Source: an uncultured Oscillospiraceae bacterium
GTDB taxonomy: Bacteria > Bacillota > Clostridia > Oscillospirales > Oscillospiraceae
Direction of reading: 5' to 3'
NCBI GenBank assembly: GCA_934646185.1
Contig: CAKUEH010000004.1
Coordinates: 1 to 64,000, forward strand
Length of the DNA stretch: 64,000 nucleotides
Positions 44,682 to 57,361 of the stretch are shown one piece after another. A program made the position numbers and the translations under genes. Numbering within the stretch: position 1 is the stretch's first letter; each line of letters opens with the position of its first letter. The notes beneath the pieces were generated by a model. It did no database searches. It saw only the letters and a list, made by a program, of their open reading frames with translations, and was not told the origin of the DNA.

Positions 44682-45452
44682 TTACAGATTTAAGTCCCGC
44701 ATGACGGCGGCGAGCGCCTTCTTGACGGGCGTGTCGTCCGGCACCTGCGAGCTGGGCTTTCCTTCGCAGTCGTACTCGTAAACAGTCTCATCCTGCGGAA
44801 GAACGCCTGCCAGCTGGAGGCCGTACTTATTTATCTCTTCCGTGACGCCGGGGTTCAGCACCCCGTTCGGCGCACGGTTGACGATCAGCTTCATTTCGCC
44901 GGGCTTCAGATCCATCTCGCGGATCATCTCGGCGATGCGGCCCACGGCCTGAATGCCGCGGCGGGAGCAGTCGGAAATGAGAAGTATGGTGTCGACATGC
45001 GGAAGCGTGCCGCGGCTGATATGCTCCAGACCAGCCTCGTTGTCCACCACCATGTAGCGGTAATTGCCGACATATTTGTCGATCTGCGTTTTTAAAACGC
45101 CGTTGACAAAGCAGTAGCAGCCCTTGCCCTGCGTCCGGCCCATGACGAGCATGTCGTAATCGTCCTCTTCGATGAGGGCGGAGTTGAACTTCATCTCGGC
45201 ATAGTCGGCCTTGGTCATATTGGCGGGCACGGTGCCCGTCTGCTCGGCGTGGGCCATTTCCTCGCGGATATCGCCCAGCGTCGTCTCGACCTCGACGCCC
45301 AGAACCTCGTTGAGATTCGAATTCGCGTCGGCGTCCACGACCAGAATGGGGCCTTTTTTCTGCCTGCACAGATAGTCGATGATCATGCCGCAGGTCGTCG
45401 TCTTGCCGACGCCGCCCTTTCCGGCAACTGCAATGATATGGGTCTTGGCCAT
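44682..45452 (-). CDS. cooC: CooC/AcsF-type nickel-insertion ATPase
   Basis: A 256-aa MinD-family ATPase with the deviant Walker A GKGGVGKTT (residues 11-19). The CxC pair Cys112/Cys114 (GCYCF) forms the metal-binding dimer interface in CooC proteins. It inserts Ni into CODH (CooC) or into acetyl-CoA synthase (AcsF). Because only ACS is encoded in the operon, the AcsF role is favoured here (inference). It sits between metF and acsD. Confidence 0.93.
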   Translation of the reverse strand: MAKTHIIAVAGKGGVGKTTTCGMIIDYLCRQKKGPILVVDADANSNLNEVLGVEVETTLGDIREEMAHAEQTGTVPANMTKADYAEMKFNSALIEEDDYDMLVMGRTQGKGCYCFVNGVLKTQIDKYVGNYRYMVVDNEAGLEHISRGTLPHVDTILLISDCSRRGIQAVGRIAEMIREMDLKPGEMKLIVNRAPNGVLNPGVTEEINKYGLQLAGVLPQDETVYEYDCEGKPSSQVPDDTPVKKALAAVMRDLNL

Positions 45453-45479
45453 AAAAATCGCTCCTTGGAACGTTGTTCC

Positions 45480-45505
45480 GGCAGGCGGGCATGCGCCCGC
45501 CTGCC
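45480..45505 (-). terminator. Intercistronic hairpin between metF and cooC
   Basis: An 11-bp perfect stem, GGCAGGCGGGC / GCCCGCCTGCC, with a 4-nt loop. On the minus strand it is followed by GGAACAACG, with no T run. This makes it a stability or processing element rather than a terminator. Confidence 0.45.
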
Positions 45506-45519
45506 GAACCGGGATGCAA

Positions 45520-46449
45520 TTAAACGAGGTCGATCAGACCGGATTCCTTTGCGATGTAGGCGACGTCATCGTACTTGTTGAGCGCGTACAGATGGATGCC
45601 GTCGACGCCGCAGGCGCGGTACTCGTCGATCTGGTTGATGGTGTATTCGATACCGGCCTTCTTGAAGCTCTCCTTCTTGCCGGCTGCGTCTGCGTCGAAC
45701 GGCTCCTTGTCAAACGGGTTCGGGAAGATCCAGTTCTTGGAGATGATCTCGCAGAGCTTGCGGTCCATGACGCAGCCGTTGCGGCTGAGGGCCATGTTGA
45801 TGGTCGCGGCCTGGTCGAGGATCGGCATGATGCCCACGTCGACGGGCAGCCAGATACCGGCGTTGCGGATGGCCTCGAGCCAGTAGCGGAAGGCGTCCAT
45901 ATCCCAACAGAGCTGGGAGATGATGAAGTCCGCGCCGTTGTCCTGCTTCTGCTTCAGGAAGGCGATGTCGGCTTCAAGACTGCGGCACTGGATGTGGCCC
46001 TCGGGAGAGCCCGCGACCGCGATGGTGAATTTATCACCGAATTCCTTGCGGACGAACTTGACGAGCTCGGTCGCGTAGTGGAGGTCGCCGTTCGTGCCGG
46101 TCCAGCCGAAGGGCAGATCGCCGCGCAGGGCGAGCATATGGTTGATGCCGTGGTCAAGGTAGGTCTGCAGCTTTTCCTTGATGTCTTCCTTGGTGTTGCC
46201 GATGCAGGTGAAGTGGGTGACAGGCGTGCACTTGCCGTCCTTCTGGATCTTGTCCAGAACTTCCAGGTTCTTGCCGACGTTGGTGCCGCCGGCGCCGTAG
46301 GTACAGGAAATATAGTCGGGCTCAAGGGTGTAGAGCTTGTCCAGAACTCCGTCCTTGCCGCACAGCTTTTCCATGCCCACGTCCGTCTTGGGCGGGAAAA
46401 CTTCGAATGAGAATGTCGCTCTCTTTTCGTAGATGTCTGCTACGCTCAT
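45520..46449 (-). CDS. metF: Methylenetetrahydrofolate reductase
   Basis: A 309-aa TIM-barrel enzyme that reduces CH2-H4folate to CH3-H4folate, the donor used by the AcsE domain. The start region EKRATFSFEVFPPKTD and THFTCIGNT, together with the FAD-site region (HMLALRGD), are family hallmarks. Start at 46449, with GGAGG upstream. The MetV zinc-finger partner found beside metF in some acetogens is not present. The first of five Wood-Ljungdahl genes in a row. Confidence 0.95.
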   Translation of the reverse strand: MSVADIYEKRATFSFEVFPPKTDVGMEKLCGKDGVLDKLYTLEPDYISCTYGAGGTNVGKNLEVLDKIQKDGKCTPVTHFTCIGNTKEDIKEKLQTYLDHGINHMLALRGDLPFGWTGTNGDLHYATELVKFVRKEFGDKFTIAVAGSPEGHIQCRSLEADIAFLKQKQDNGADFIISQLCWDMDAFRYWLEAIRNAGIWLPVDVGIMPILDQAATINMALSRNGCVMDRKLCEIISKNWIFPNPFDKEPFDADAAGKKESFKKAGIEYTINQIDEYRACGVDGIHLYALNKYDDVAYIAKESGLIDLV

Positions 46450-46528
46450 AATTGCCTCCATATCCAAAATAGATTGCCTGAGTGGCTGCATACCGGCGCA
46501 AAGCCGGCATGGATTCGATACAAAATTA

Positions 46529-46557
46529 TCGTATCACACTTGGCTGACAATTACAAG
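46529..46557 (-). promoter_or_regulatory. Possible internal promoter ahead of metF
   Basis: Minus-strand TTGTAA (46557-46552), a 17-bp spacer and TACGAT (46534-46529), about 80 bp upstream of the metF ATG in the 178-bp gap after the 75-aa gene. Confidence 0.5.
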
Positions 46558-46627
46558 ACCTGCGGCGCGCAAATATATGAAAAAAAGCATTTCTTTTTAC
46601 ATTCTTAGCATGGCTGACGCCGGAAGC

Positions 46628-46855
46628 TCAGAGCTTCGTCATGAGGAATTTCTGGCTGACGCCGCCGGAGACGGCGTAGACGGTCAGATCGCCGTTTTCC
46701 TTTTCGTCGACGGTCAGCTCCACGTCCTTCCCCTTGAGAAAGCCGCGTACCCACGAAACCGGGTCGTCCGTTTCGATCTCCTCGAAGAACACGTCGCGCA
46801 TCTGGTTGTTGCCGCAGAGGTTCTGCACCTCGCGCACGACTTCGTATTCCGCCAT
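46628..46855 (-). CDS. 75-residue protein of unknown function in the CODH/ACS cluster
   Basis: Sequence opens MAEYEVVREVQNLCGNNQMR and ends SQKFLMTKL. It is acidic, with no membrane helix and one Cys (residue 14). A central VSWVRGFLKGKDVELTVDEKENGDL suggests a small alpha/beta fold. It lies 1 bp after cooT on the same strand, so the two are probably translated together. I do not recognise a family. Co-location with cooT, cooC and a His-rich protein suggests a role in nickel handling or ACS assembly (inference). Confidence 0.7.
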   Translation of the reverse strand: MAEYEVVREVQNLCGNNQMRDVFFEEIETDDPVSWVRGFLKGKDVELTVDEKENGDLTVYAVSGGVSQKFLMTKL

Positions 46856-46856
46856 A

Positions 46857-47045
46857 TCAGTCCTTCACGATCACGGCAGTGTTGCCGACCAGATCGATGG
46901 TCGCGAGCCGGCCTTCGACGCGCGTCTCGCGCTCGAACAGGTCGTAGAGCACGACAAAGCCGTCCTTGCAGTCGATGCGCTGCACATTGGACAGGATCAG
47001 GTTCTTCTGCTCGACGCTGTTTTCATAGACATTGGAAAGGCACAT
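46857..47045 (-). CDS. cooT: CooT-type nickel-binding protein
   Basis: A 62-aa protein beginning MCLSNVY, the hallmark of the CooT family. Cys2 is the Ni(II) ligand in characterised CooT. The rest (GFVVLYDLFERETRVEGRLATIDLVG) matches the small beta-barrel fold. CooT contributes to nickel supply for CODH. It lies 12 bp after the His-rich gene and 1 bp before the 75-aa gene. Confidence 0.9.
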   Translation of the reverse strand: MCLSNVYENSVEQKNLILSNVQRIDCKDGFVVLYDLFERETRVEGRLATIDLVGNTAVIVKD

Positions 47046-47057
47046 AGTGTTCGCTCC

Positions 47058-47441
47058 TTATGCGTTCGGGGCCTGCATGGACGCCAGCACGGTGGACAGG
47101 CGCAGGTTGCCCTTTTCAAAATCGCTCACGGCCAGCATGATCTGGTCGTAGGCTGCCGTTTCGCCCATCTCCTGCAGCTGCTTTGCGAGATTCGCAAGCT
47201 CGTTGGCGTGGGAGGCGTTGTGGCCGACCATATATTTCATCAGCGCCATCAGCTCTTCCTTCGGGCTGTGCTCGCAGCCGCCGCAGGCGTCGCAGTGGGT
47301 GTGGCCGCAGTCCTCGTGGGAATGCGTATGCTCGTTTTCATGGTCGTGTGCGTGGGTGTGCGTATGGGTATGGGTCGTGCCGTCCGCATGGGTATGCGTG
47401 TGGCTGTGGACGGTCTCGTCGTGGTCATGGTCAAGATGCAT
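47058..47441 (-). CDS. His-rich metal-binding protein, likely nickel chaperone or store
   Basis: A 127-aa protein. The first 58 residues contain 19 His in repeated HTHTH/HDH patterns plus four Cys (CGHTHCDACGGC, 45-56). The C-terminal half (about 62-127) is a helical domain of no known enzyme family. His-rich tails of this kind occur in nickel proteins such as CooJ, HypB and UreE, but the helical part does not resemble them clearly. As the first gene of the CODH/ACS operon, just before cooT, it probably binds Ni. GGAGGAAG lies upstream of the ATG. Confidence 0.82.
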   Translation of the reverse strand: MHLDHDHDETVHSHTHTHADGTTHTHTHTHAHDHENEHTHSHEDCGHTHCDACGGCEHSPKEELMALMKYMVGHNASHANELANLAKQLQEMGETAAYDQIMLAVSDFEKGNLRLSTVLASMQAPNA

Positions 47442-47474
47442 GGTGCTTCCTCCAGCTTCGTTTTTTCACGTTGT

Positions 47475-47503
47475 ATTATATCTGTTCCGCTTGATTTTGT
47501 AAA
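47475..47503 (-). promoter_or_regulatory. Main promoter of the nickel/acetyl-CoA synthase operon
   Basis: Minus-strand TTTACA (47503-47498), a 17-bp spacer and a perfect TATAAT (47480-47475), about 34 bp upstream of the His-rich gene. The divergent regulator gene begins 125 bp away, and a perfect TGGAATTTCCA palindrome lies in between, at about 47567-47577. Confidence 0.75.
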
Positions 47504-47627
47504 GCGGGCGGAGGCACGTCTGTCTGATTTTCCAAAAACTTTTTCAGCCATTTCCCGATTTTAAGTGGAATTTCCATGTGAAATATGATACATTATAAGC
47601 AATTTATGATATAAGGAGCGTTCCCTC

Positions 47628-48023
47628 ATGGATCATGAGCATTCTCACGACCATGCGTATCTGCATGAGCACAACATTCCCCATCTGCACCACGAAGCGG
47701 ACGTCCACGACGAGACGCACAACCACACGCACAGCCATGACGCCGCAAACGGACACGGCCATGTACACGAAAACACGCAGGCCGTCCTGAACCGCCTCTC
47801 GCGCGCCATCGGCCATCTGGAGTCGGTGCGCAAGATGGTCGCCGACGGCCGGGACTGCAGCGAGGTCCTTGTCCAGATCGCCGCCGTGCGCGCGGCGATC
47901 ACCAATGTGGGCAAGGTGATCCTGCAGGATCATATCCAGCACTGCATCGTCGACGCCGTAGAGCACGACGACAAAGCCTCCCTCGACGCCCTGTGTCAGG
48001 CGATCGACAAATTTGTAAAATAA
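47628..48023 (+). CDS. CsoR/RcnR-family metal-sensing regulator with His-rich N-terminus
   Basis: A 131-aa protein. The first 47 residues hold 17 His (HEHSHDH, LHHEADVH, HNHTHSH). The rest is a DUF156/CsoR-type four-helix domain (about 50-131). The ligand set Cys77, His102 and Cys106 has the +25/+29 spacing of CsoR and of the nickel sensor InrS. The Tyr found before the first Cys in copper CsoR is Asp76 here. With the His-rich extension and the divergent nickel operon, Ni(II) is the likeliest effector (inference). Ribosome site AAGGAG. Confidence 0.85.
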   Translation: MDHEHSHDHAYLHEHNIPHLHHEADVHDETHNHTHSHDAANGHGHVHENTQAVLNRLSRAIGHLESVRKMVADGRDCSEVLVQIAAVRAAITNVGKVILQDHIQHCIVDAVEHDDKASLDALCQAIDKFVK

Positions 48024-48029
48024 CATGAA

Positions 48030-48063
48030 ATACCGCCGCCGGAAAATCCGGCGGCGGTATTTT
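48030..48063 (+). terminator. Terminator after the His-rich regulator
   Basis: Perfect 13-bp stem ATACCGCCGCCGG / CCGGCGGCGGTAT with loop AAAAT, followed by TTT. Confidence 0.8.
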
Positions 48064-48098
48064 GATCTGTATCGGTTATCTGTGCAAAGGAAACCTGC

Positions 48099-50732
<2,634 letters not shown>

Positions 50733-50825
50733 TTGGTAAACCCCTTTCCAGTGTCGCGGCCGGTCGCCCTTTGCGCCGCCGCCATGTCATTTTTTTATAC
50801 CTTCAGATTCTTCAGACAAATACAT

Positions 50826-50853
50826 ACTATACCATATTTCCGGGGGTTTGCAA
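50826..50853 (-). promoter_or_regulatory. Promoter of ppdK
   Basis: Minus-strand TTGCAA (50853-50848), a 16-bp spacer and TATAGT (50831-50826), about 95 bp upstream of the ATG. The rest of 50733-51022 is AT-richer spacer with no gene recognised. Confidence 0.65.
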
Positions 50854-51022
50854 TCTAAAAAGTTTTTATTTTCACTAAAAAAATGTTAGATTTCGCGGCG
50901 CTTTTTTCCGGAAAAACCGGCAAAAGTGCCATATCAGCGGCCGAGGGCCGCAATATCAGAAATCATATTGTAAAAATATTTATGACATGGCGATTTTTGT
51001 AAGAAACCCGCAGCCGGGCGTG

Positions 51023-51844
51023 CTATCCGGCTGCGGGCGGCTTGGCCTTGGGGATGCGGATGGTCAGGACGATCTCGCGGTCCGTCTCCTGCCGGTCGCG
51101 GCTGGCGCTGACGCCTGCGGCGCGGACAAGATCGAGCTGATGGTCGATGGAGTTTAAAAACAAGCGCACATCGCGCAGGACGAACGTGCCGAGCTCGCGC
51201 CGCTGCGGCGCTTTGGGCGCGAGCCGCGCGTCGATGTACTGCTCCGTTTTCGCGACCGTCCACTCTCCCTGGACGATCAGACCAATCACGCGCAGGCGCT
51301 CGTCCTCGTTCGGCAGGCGCAGGAGCGCGCGGGCGTGGCGCTCGGTCAGGTGGTTTTCCCGCAGCGCCTGCAAAACGGCTGGCGGGTGGCGCAGGATGCG
51401 CAGCTTGTTCGCCACGGCGGACTGGCTCTTGCCGATGCGGCGGGCGGCCTGCTCCTGGCTCAGATGGTACTGCTGCATGAGCTTTTGCAGGCCCTCGGCC
51501 TCCTCGATGTAGTCCAGATCCCGCCGCTGTAAATTTTCAACCAGCGCCAGCATCCCGGACGCCTCCTCGTCCACGTCCGCGAGCAGGCACGGGACCTCCG
51601 TCAGCCCGGCCAGCCGCGCCGCGCGCAGGCGGCGCTCTCCCGCCACCAGCTCGTACGCGCCGCCCGATTTGCGGACGGTCAGCGGCTGCAAAACGCCGTA
51701 CTGCCGGATGCTCCCGGCCAGCTCCTGCAGGCCGCCGGTATCAAAATGCTTGCGCGGCTGCATGGGATTGGGCCGGATACGCGCCGTCGGCAGATACAAA
51801 ATCCGGCCCGAGCCCAGCACCGACGGGCTTCTCGTTTTTGGCAT
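51023..51844 (-). CDS. ParB/Noc-family DNA-binding protein
   Basis: A 273-aa protein. It has an N-terminal ParB/sulfiredoxin-fold domain with the CTP-binding motif GERRLRAARLAG (about 73-84) and ENLQRRDLDYIEEA. A helix-turn-helix follows (SQEQAARRIGKSQSAVANKLRILRHP, about 130-155). The overall plan fits Noc (nucleoid occlusion) or Spo0J. No parA/soj or rsmG neighbour is present, and no clear parS or Noc site was found close by. Start at ATG 51844, after AGAGGAGAG. Confidence 0.85.
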   Translation of the reverse strand: MPKTRSPSVLGSGRILYLPTARIRPNPMQPRKHFDTGGLQELAGSIRQYGVLQPLTVRKSGGAYELVAGERRLRAARLAGLTEVPCLLADVDEEASGMLALVENLQRRDLDYIEEAEGLQKLMQQYHLSQEQAARRIGKSQSAVANKLRILRHPPAVLQALRENHLTERHARALLRLPNEDERLRVIGLIVQGEWTVAKTEQYIDARLAPKAPQRRELGTFVLRDVRLFLNSIDHQLDLVRAAGVSASRDRQETDREIVLTIRIPKAKPPAAG

Positions 51845-52045
51845 AGCTTCTCTCCTCTGCAAGGACTTCTGACATCTTTATAGTAGGACAAGCCGGGCGC
51901 AAAAACGCGCGAAAAACAGACGCCCGCCACAATAAATTGTGGCGGGAAATCGGCGGGAAATACAAGATGTTGATAACCATGTGGAAACTGTGGACATTTT
52001 GCCGGATCATGCCGCATAAAAAACAACCCCGTCCCATGGGCAGTC

Positions 52046-52093
52046 CCCAAGGCTCCCCTTTCAGGGGAGCTGTCAGCGAAGCTGACTGAGAGG
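52046..52093 (+). repeat. Short double-hairpin intergenic repeat (second repeat type)
   Basis: Two adjacent hairpins: GCTCCCCT-TTC-AGGGGAGC (52052-52070) and GTCAGC-GAA-GCTGAC (52072-52086), flanked by CCAAG and TGAGAGG. From memory, very similar double hairpins are scattered between genes of gut Oscillospirales. Only one copy is in this window, so repeat status rests on that recollection. Confidence 0.55.
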
Positions 52094-52158
52094 TCGCGGC
52101 AGGCAGCGGCGAAAAGCTGAAAACTTTCGGCGGATCCGTATGTACCAACAAATTGCTT

Positions 52159-52266
52159 TGTAGGGGCCGATGCCCACATCGGCCCATTGGGCAGTTACGG
52201 ATTCGCCGGGGATTTTCGTAAAATCGCTGCATTCTGCGTGGGCCGATGTAGGCATCGGCCCCTACA
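52159..52266 (+). repeat. MITE-like palindromic repeat, copy 2
   Basis: A 108-bp element; the left arm 52159-52185 is identical to the left arm of the copy at 7237. The right arm 52240-52266 differs from that copy's right arm at two positions. The core has the same GTTACG-ATTCGCCG-GATT backbone. It lies in the 489-bp gap between the ParB-like gene and engB. That gap otherwise contains the second repeat (52046-52093) and no recognisable gene. Confidence 0.85.
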
Positions 52267-52333
52267 GAGTGCAGCGGAAAGTCGCAGCTGCCAATCGGGC
52301 GCGGTGGGCCGTCGGAGACACACCGTATGCACC

Positions 52334-52921
52334 CTACTGCTCCGCGGCACGCAGAATCACGTTGAGAAGCTCGTCGCGGCCGTCGCCCTTTTCGGCGGAG
52401 AAGGGGATGAGGCGTACGCCCTCCGGCAGGGACAGGACCTCGCGGATGCGGGCCAGATTGGGCTCGATCTCGCTTTTTTTGAGCTTATCGAGTTTGTTGG
52501 CCACCACCACGAAGGGCTTGCCGGACTGCAGGAAGTAATTCGCCATGACGACATCGTTGGCTGTCGGCGCGTGGCGCGCGTCGACGAGCATGACGCCGAA
52601 GGTGAGCGTATCCGGCGCGGCAAAATAGGCTTCCATGAGCCTGCCCCAGCGCTCTTTCTCTTTCTGCGGGACCTTGGCGTAGCCGTAGCCCGGCAGGTCG
52701 ACGAGGTACATGGCCTCGTCGATGCGGAAAAAGTTGATGTGCGTGGTCTTGCCGGGGGCTTCGCCGATGCGGGCGAAGTTTTTGCGCAGTAGGAGCTTAT
52801 TGATGACAGAGGATTTTCCGACGTTGGACTTGCCTGCGAACGCGATCTGCGGCAGGCCGTCCTTCGGGCAGTCGGCGACGGAGGCGACGGAGCGGACAAA
52901 TTCCGCGTTGTGCAGATTCAT
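52334..52921 (-). CDS. engB: Ribosome biogenesis GTPase YsxC/EngB
   Basis: A 195-aa essential GTPase for 50S assembly. G1 FAGKSNVGKSS (about 28-38), G3 DLPGYGYAKVP (about 72-82) and G4 NKLDK (about 140) are clear. Start at ATG 52921, with GGAGG upstream; an earlier start would overlap lon. It is the last gene of the tig-clpP-clpX-lon-engB run, 10 bp after lon. Confidence 0.95.
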   Translation of the reverse strand: MNLHNAEFVRSVASVADCPKDGLPQIAFAGKSNVGKSSVINKLLLRKNFARIGEAPGKTTHINFFRIDEAMYLVDLPGYGYAKVPQKEKERWGRLMEAYFAAPDTLTFGVMLVDARHAPTANDVVMANYFLQSGKPFVVVANKLDKLKKSEIEPNLARIREVLSLPEGVRLIPFSAEKGDGRDELLNVILRAAEQ

Positions 52922-52931
52922 GCGGGCCTCC

Positions 52932-55346
<2,415 letters not shown>

Positions 55347-55372
55347 AAAATTCGTCTCCTTTCGCGGAGGAT

Positions 55373-55409
55373 AAAAATACGCAGGAAGGGAGCGTGCGCT
55401 CCCTTCCTG
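55373..55409 (-). terminator. Terminator or attenuator between clpX and lon
   Basis: Minus-strand stem CAGGAAGGGAGCG / CGCTCCCTTCCTG, followed by CGTATTTTT. It could separate clpX from lon transcription, or attenuate it. Confidence 0.65.
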
Positions 55410-55418
55410 GTCGTTGTG

Positions 55419-56687
55419 TTACAGCGTTACGCCTGCGTTCTTGATGGGAGCGCGGGGTTTTGAAGCGTCGCGGGTGATCTGGGGCTGTTCGCCCTCGCGC
55501 ACGCAGCGCTCGGTGATGCAGACGGACTGGATGGTGGGGTCGGACGGGATCTCGTACATGATCTTCGTCATGATCTCCTCCATGATCGCGCGCAGGCCGC
55601 GCGCGCCGATCTGGCGCTCGATCGCCTTTTCCGCGATGGCCTCCAGCGCGCCCTTTTCAAAGCTCAGATCGACCTGATCGAAGGACAGCAGCTTGTGATA
55701 CTGCTTGCAGAGCGCGTTTTTCGGCTCGGTCAGGATGCGCACCAGATCGTCCTTGTCCAGTCCCCGCAGGGACGTGATGACCGGAAGACGGCCGACCAGC
55801 TCGGGGATGATGCCGAATTTCAGCAGATCGTGCGGCTGCACGAGCTGGAAGAGCTTGCCGACGTTGTGGTCGCCCTTGCTCTTGACCGTAGAGTTGAAGC
55901 CCACGGCAGAGGTGTCGGTGCGCTGCTCGATGATCTTGTCGAGCCCGTCGAACGCGCCGCCGCAGATGAAGAGGATGTTGGTCGTGTCGACCTGAATGAA
56001 CTCCTGCTGCGGGTGCTTGCGCCCGCCCTGCGGCGGGACGTTGGCCACCGTGCCCTCGACGATCTTCAAAAGTGCCTGCTGGACGCCCTCGCCGGATACG
56101 TCGCGGGTGATGGAGGTGTTCTCCGATTTGCGGGCGATCTTGTCGATCTCATCGATATAGATGATGCCGCGCTCGGCCAGCTCCACGTCGAAATCCGCCG
56201 CCTGCAGAAGCCGGAGCAGGATGTTCTCGACGTCCTCGCCCACATAGCCGGCCTCGGTCAGCGTGGTCGCGTCCGCGATGGCGAACGGCACGTTCAGGAT
56301 CTTGGCCAGCGTCTGGGCGAACAGCGTCTTGCCGGAGCCGGTGGGGCCGATGAGCAGAATGTTGCTCTTCTGCAGCTCCACATCGGAGTCATTCTGGAAG
56401 TAAATGCGCTTATAATGGTTATAGACCGCCACGGACAGGGCGATCTTGGCGTCGTCCTGGCCGATGATGTAGTGGTCCATGTAGGTTTTGATCTGCTGCG
56501 GCGTGGGGAGCGTATCGGGCAGCTCGAGCTGCTGCTCGTTCAGCCCGTTGTGCATCTCATCGTGCAGGATAGACGAGCAGAGCTCGATGCATTCGTTGCA
56601 GATGTAGACGTTGGGGCCGGCGATGATACGGCCGACCTGCTCCTGTTTTTTGCCGCAGAAGGAGCAGCGGATGGAGTCTCTTGCCAC
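55419..56687 (-). CDS. clpX: ATP-dependent Clp protease ATP-binding subunit ClpX
   Basis: A 422-aa unfoldase. The N-terminal four-Cys zinc domain (CSFCGKKQ...YICNECI, residues 9-37) recruits substrates. Walker A GPTGSGKT lies near 113-120. The pore loop is GYVGEDVE, and sensor-type GGRKHPQQE also occurs. The ClpP-contact loop is SAVGF instead of the usual IGF. GGAGGA is upstream. It works with the clpP product encoded 22 bp before it. Confidence 0.97.
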   Translation of the reverse strand: MARDSIRCSFCGKKQEQVGRIIAGPNVYICNECIELCSSILHDEMHNGLNEQQLELPDTLPTPQQIKTYMDHYIIGQDDAKIALSVAVYNHYKRIYFQNDSDVELQKSNILLIGPTGSGKTLFAQTLAKILNVPFAIADATTLTEAGYVGEDVENILLRLLQAADFDVELAERGIIYIDEIDKIARKSENTSITRDVSGEGVQQALLKIVEGTVANVPPQGGRKHPQQEFIQVDTTNILFICGGAFDGLDKIIEQRTDTSAVGFNSTVKSKGDHNVGKLFQLVQPHDLLKFGIIPELVGRLPVITSLRGLDKDDLVRILTEPKNALCKQYHKLLSFDQVDLSFEKGALEAIAEKAIERQIGARGLRAIMEEIMTKIMYEIPSDPTIQSVCITERCVREGEQPQITRDASKPRAPIKNAGVTL

Positions 56688-56709
56688 GCTGGACTCCTCC
56701 TTTCAGGGA

Positions 56710-57294
56710 TTATTGTCTCTTGTAGATGACCTTGTCGACAAGGCCGTAGGCCTGTGCTTCCTCGGCGGTCATGAAGTTGTCGCGCTCGGTGTCGAGCTTG
56801 ATGGTCTCGAGCGGCTTGCCGGTGTTGGCGGCGAGGATCTCGTTCAGACGCTGCTTGATCTTCAGCATGCGCTCGACCTGGATCTGCATGTCGGTCGCCT
56901 GACCCTGCGTGCCGCCGGAGGGCTGGTGGATCATGATCTCCGCGTTGGGCAGCGCGAGGCGCTTGCCCTTCGTGCCGGACGAGAGCAGAAACGCGCCCAT
57001 CGACGCGGCCATGCCCACGCAGATGGTGGACACGTCGCACTTGATGAACTGCATGGTGTCGTAAATCGCCATGCCGTCGGTCACGCTGCCGCCGGGGGAG
57101 TTGATGTAGAACTGGATGTCCTTGTCGGGATCCTGCGCCTCGAGATAGAGCATCTGCGCGACGATGAGACTCGCGGTCGCGCTGTTGACCTCTTCGGACA
57201 GGATGATGATACGGTCGTTGAGCAGGCGGGAGAAAATGTCATAGGACCGCTCGCCGCGGCTCGTCTGCTCGACAACATACGGAACCAAACTCAT
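56710..57294 (-). CDS. clpP: ATP-dependent Clp protease proteolytic subunit ClpP
   Basis: A 194-aa serine protease that forms a 14-mer barrel. The catalytic Ser lies in GMAASMGAFLL (about residue 98), the His in EIMIHQPSGG (about 123), with an Asp near 172. The N-terminal SLVPYVVEQTSRGERSYD is typical and lacks a long propeptide. It lies between tig and clpX in the classical order. Confidence 0.97.
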   Translation of the reverse strand: MSLVPYVVEQTSRGERSYDIFSRLLNDRIIILSEEVNSATASLIVAQMLYLEAQDPDKDIQFYINSPGGSVTDGMAIYDTMQFIKCDVSTICVGMAASMGAFLLSSGTKGKRLALPNAEIMIHQPSGGTQGQATDMQIQVERMLKIKQRLNEILAANTGKPLETIKLDTERDNFMTAEEAQAYGLVDKVIYKRQ

Positions 57295-57361
57295 AATTTG
57301 GGATTCTCCTTTCAGACGGATGTCAGGTTGGCTGTAGGATTCTACCCAACGGGCCGGAGAA

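Noticed and set aside
47058..47441. CA/TG-rich tract that looks like a simple sequence repeat
   Set aside because: It encodes the His-rich N-terminus (CAC/CAT codons with varied residues between), so the periodicity is explained by coding.
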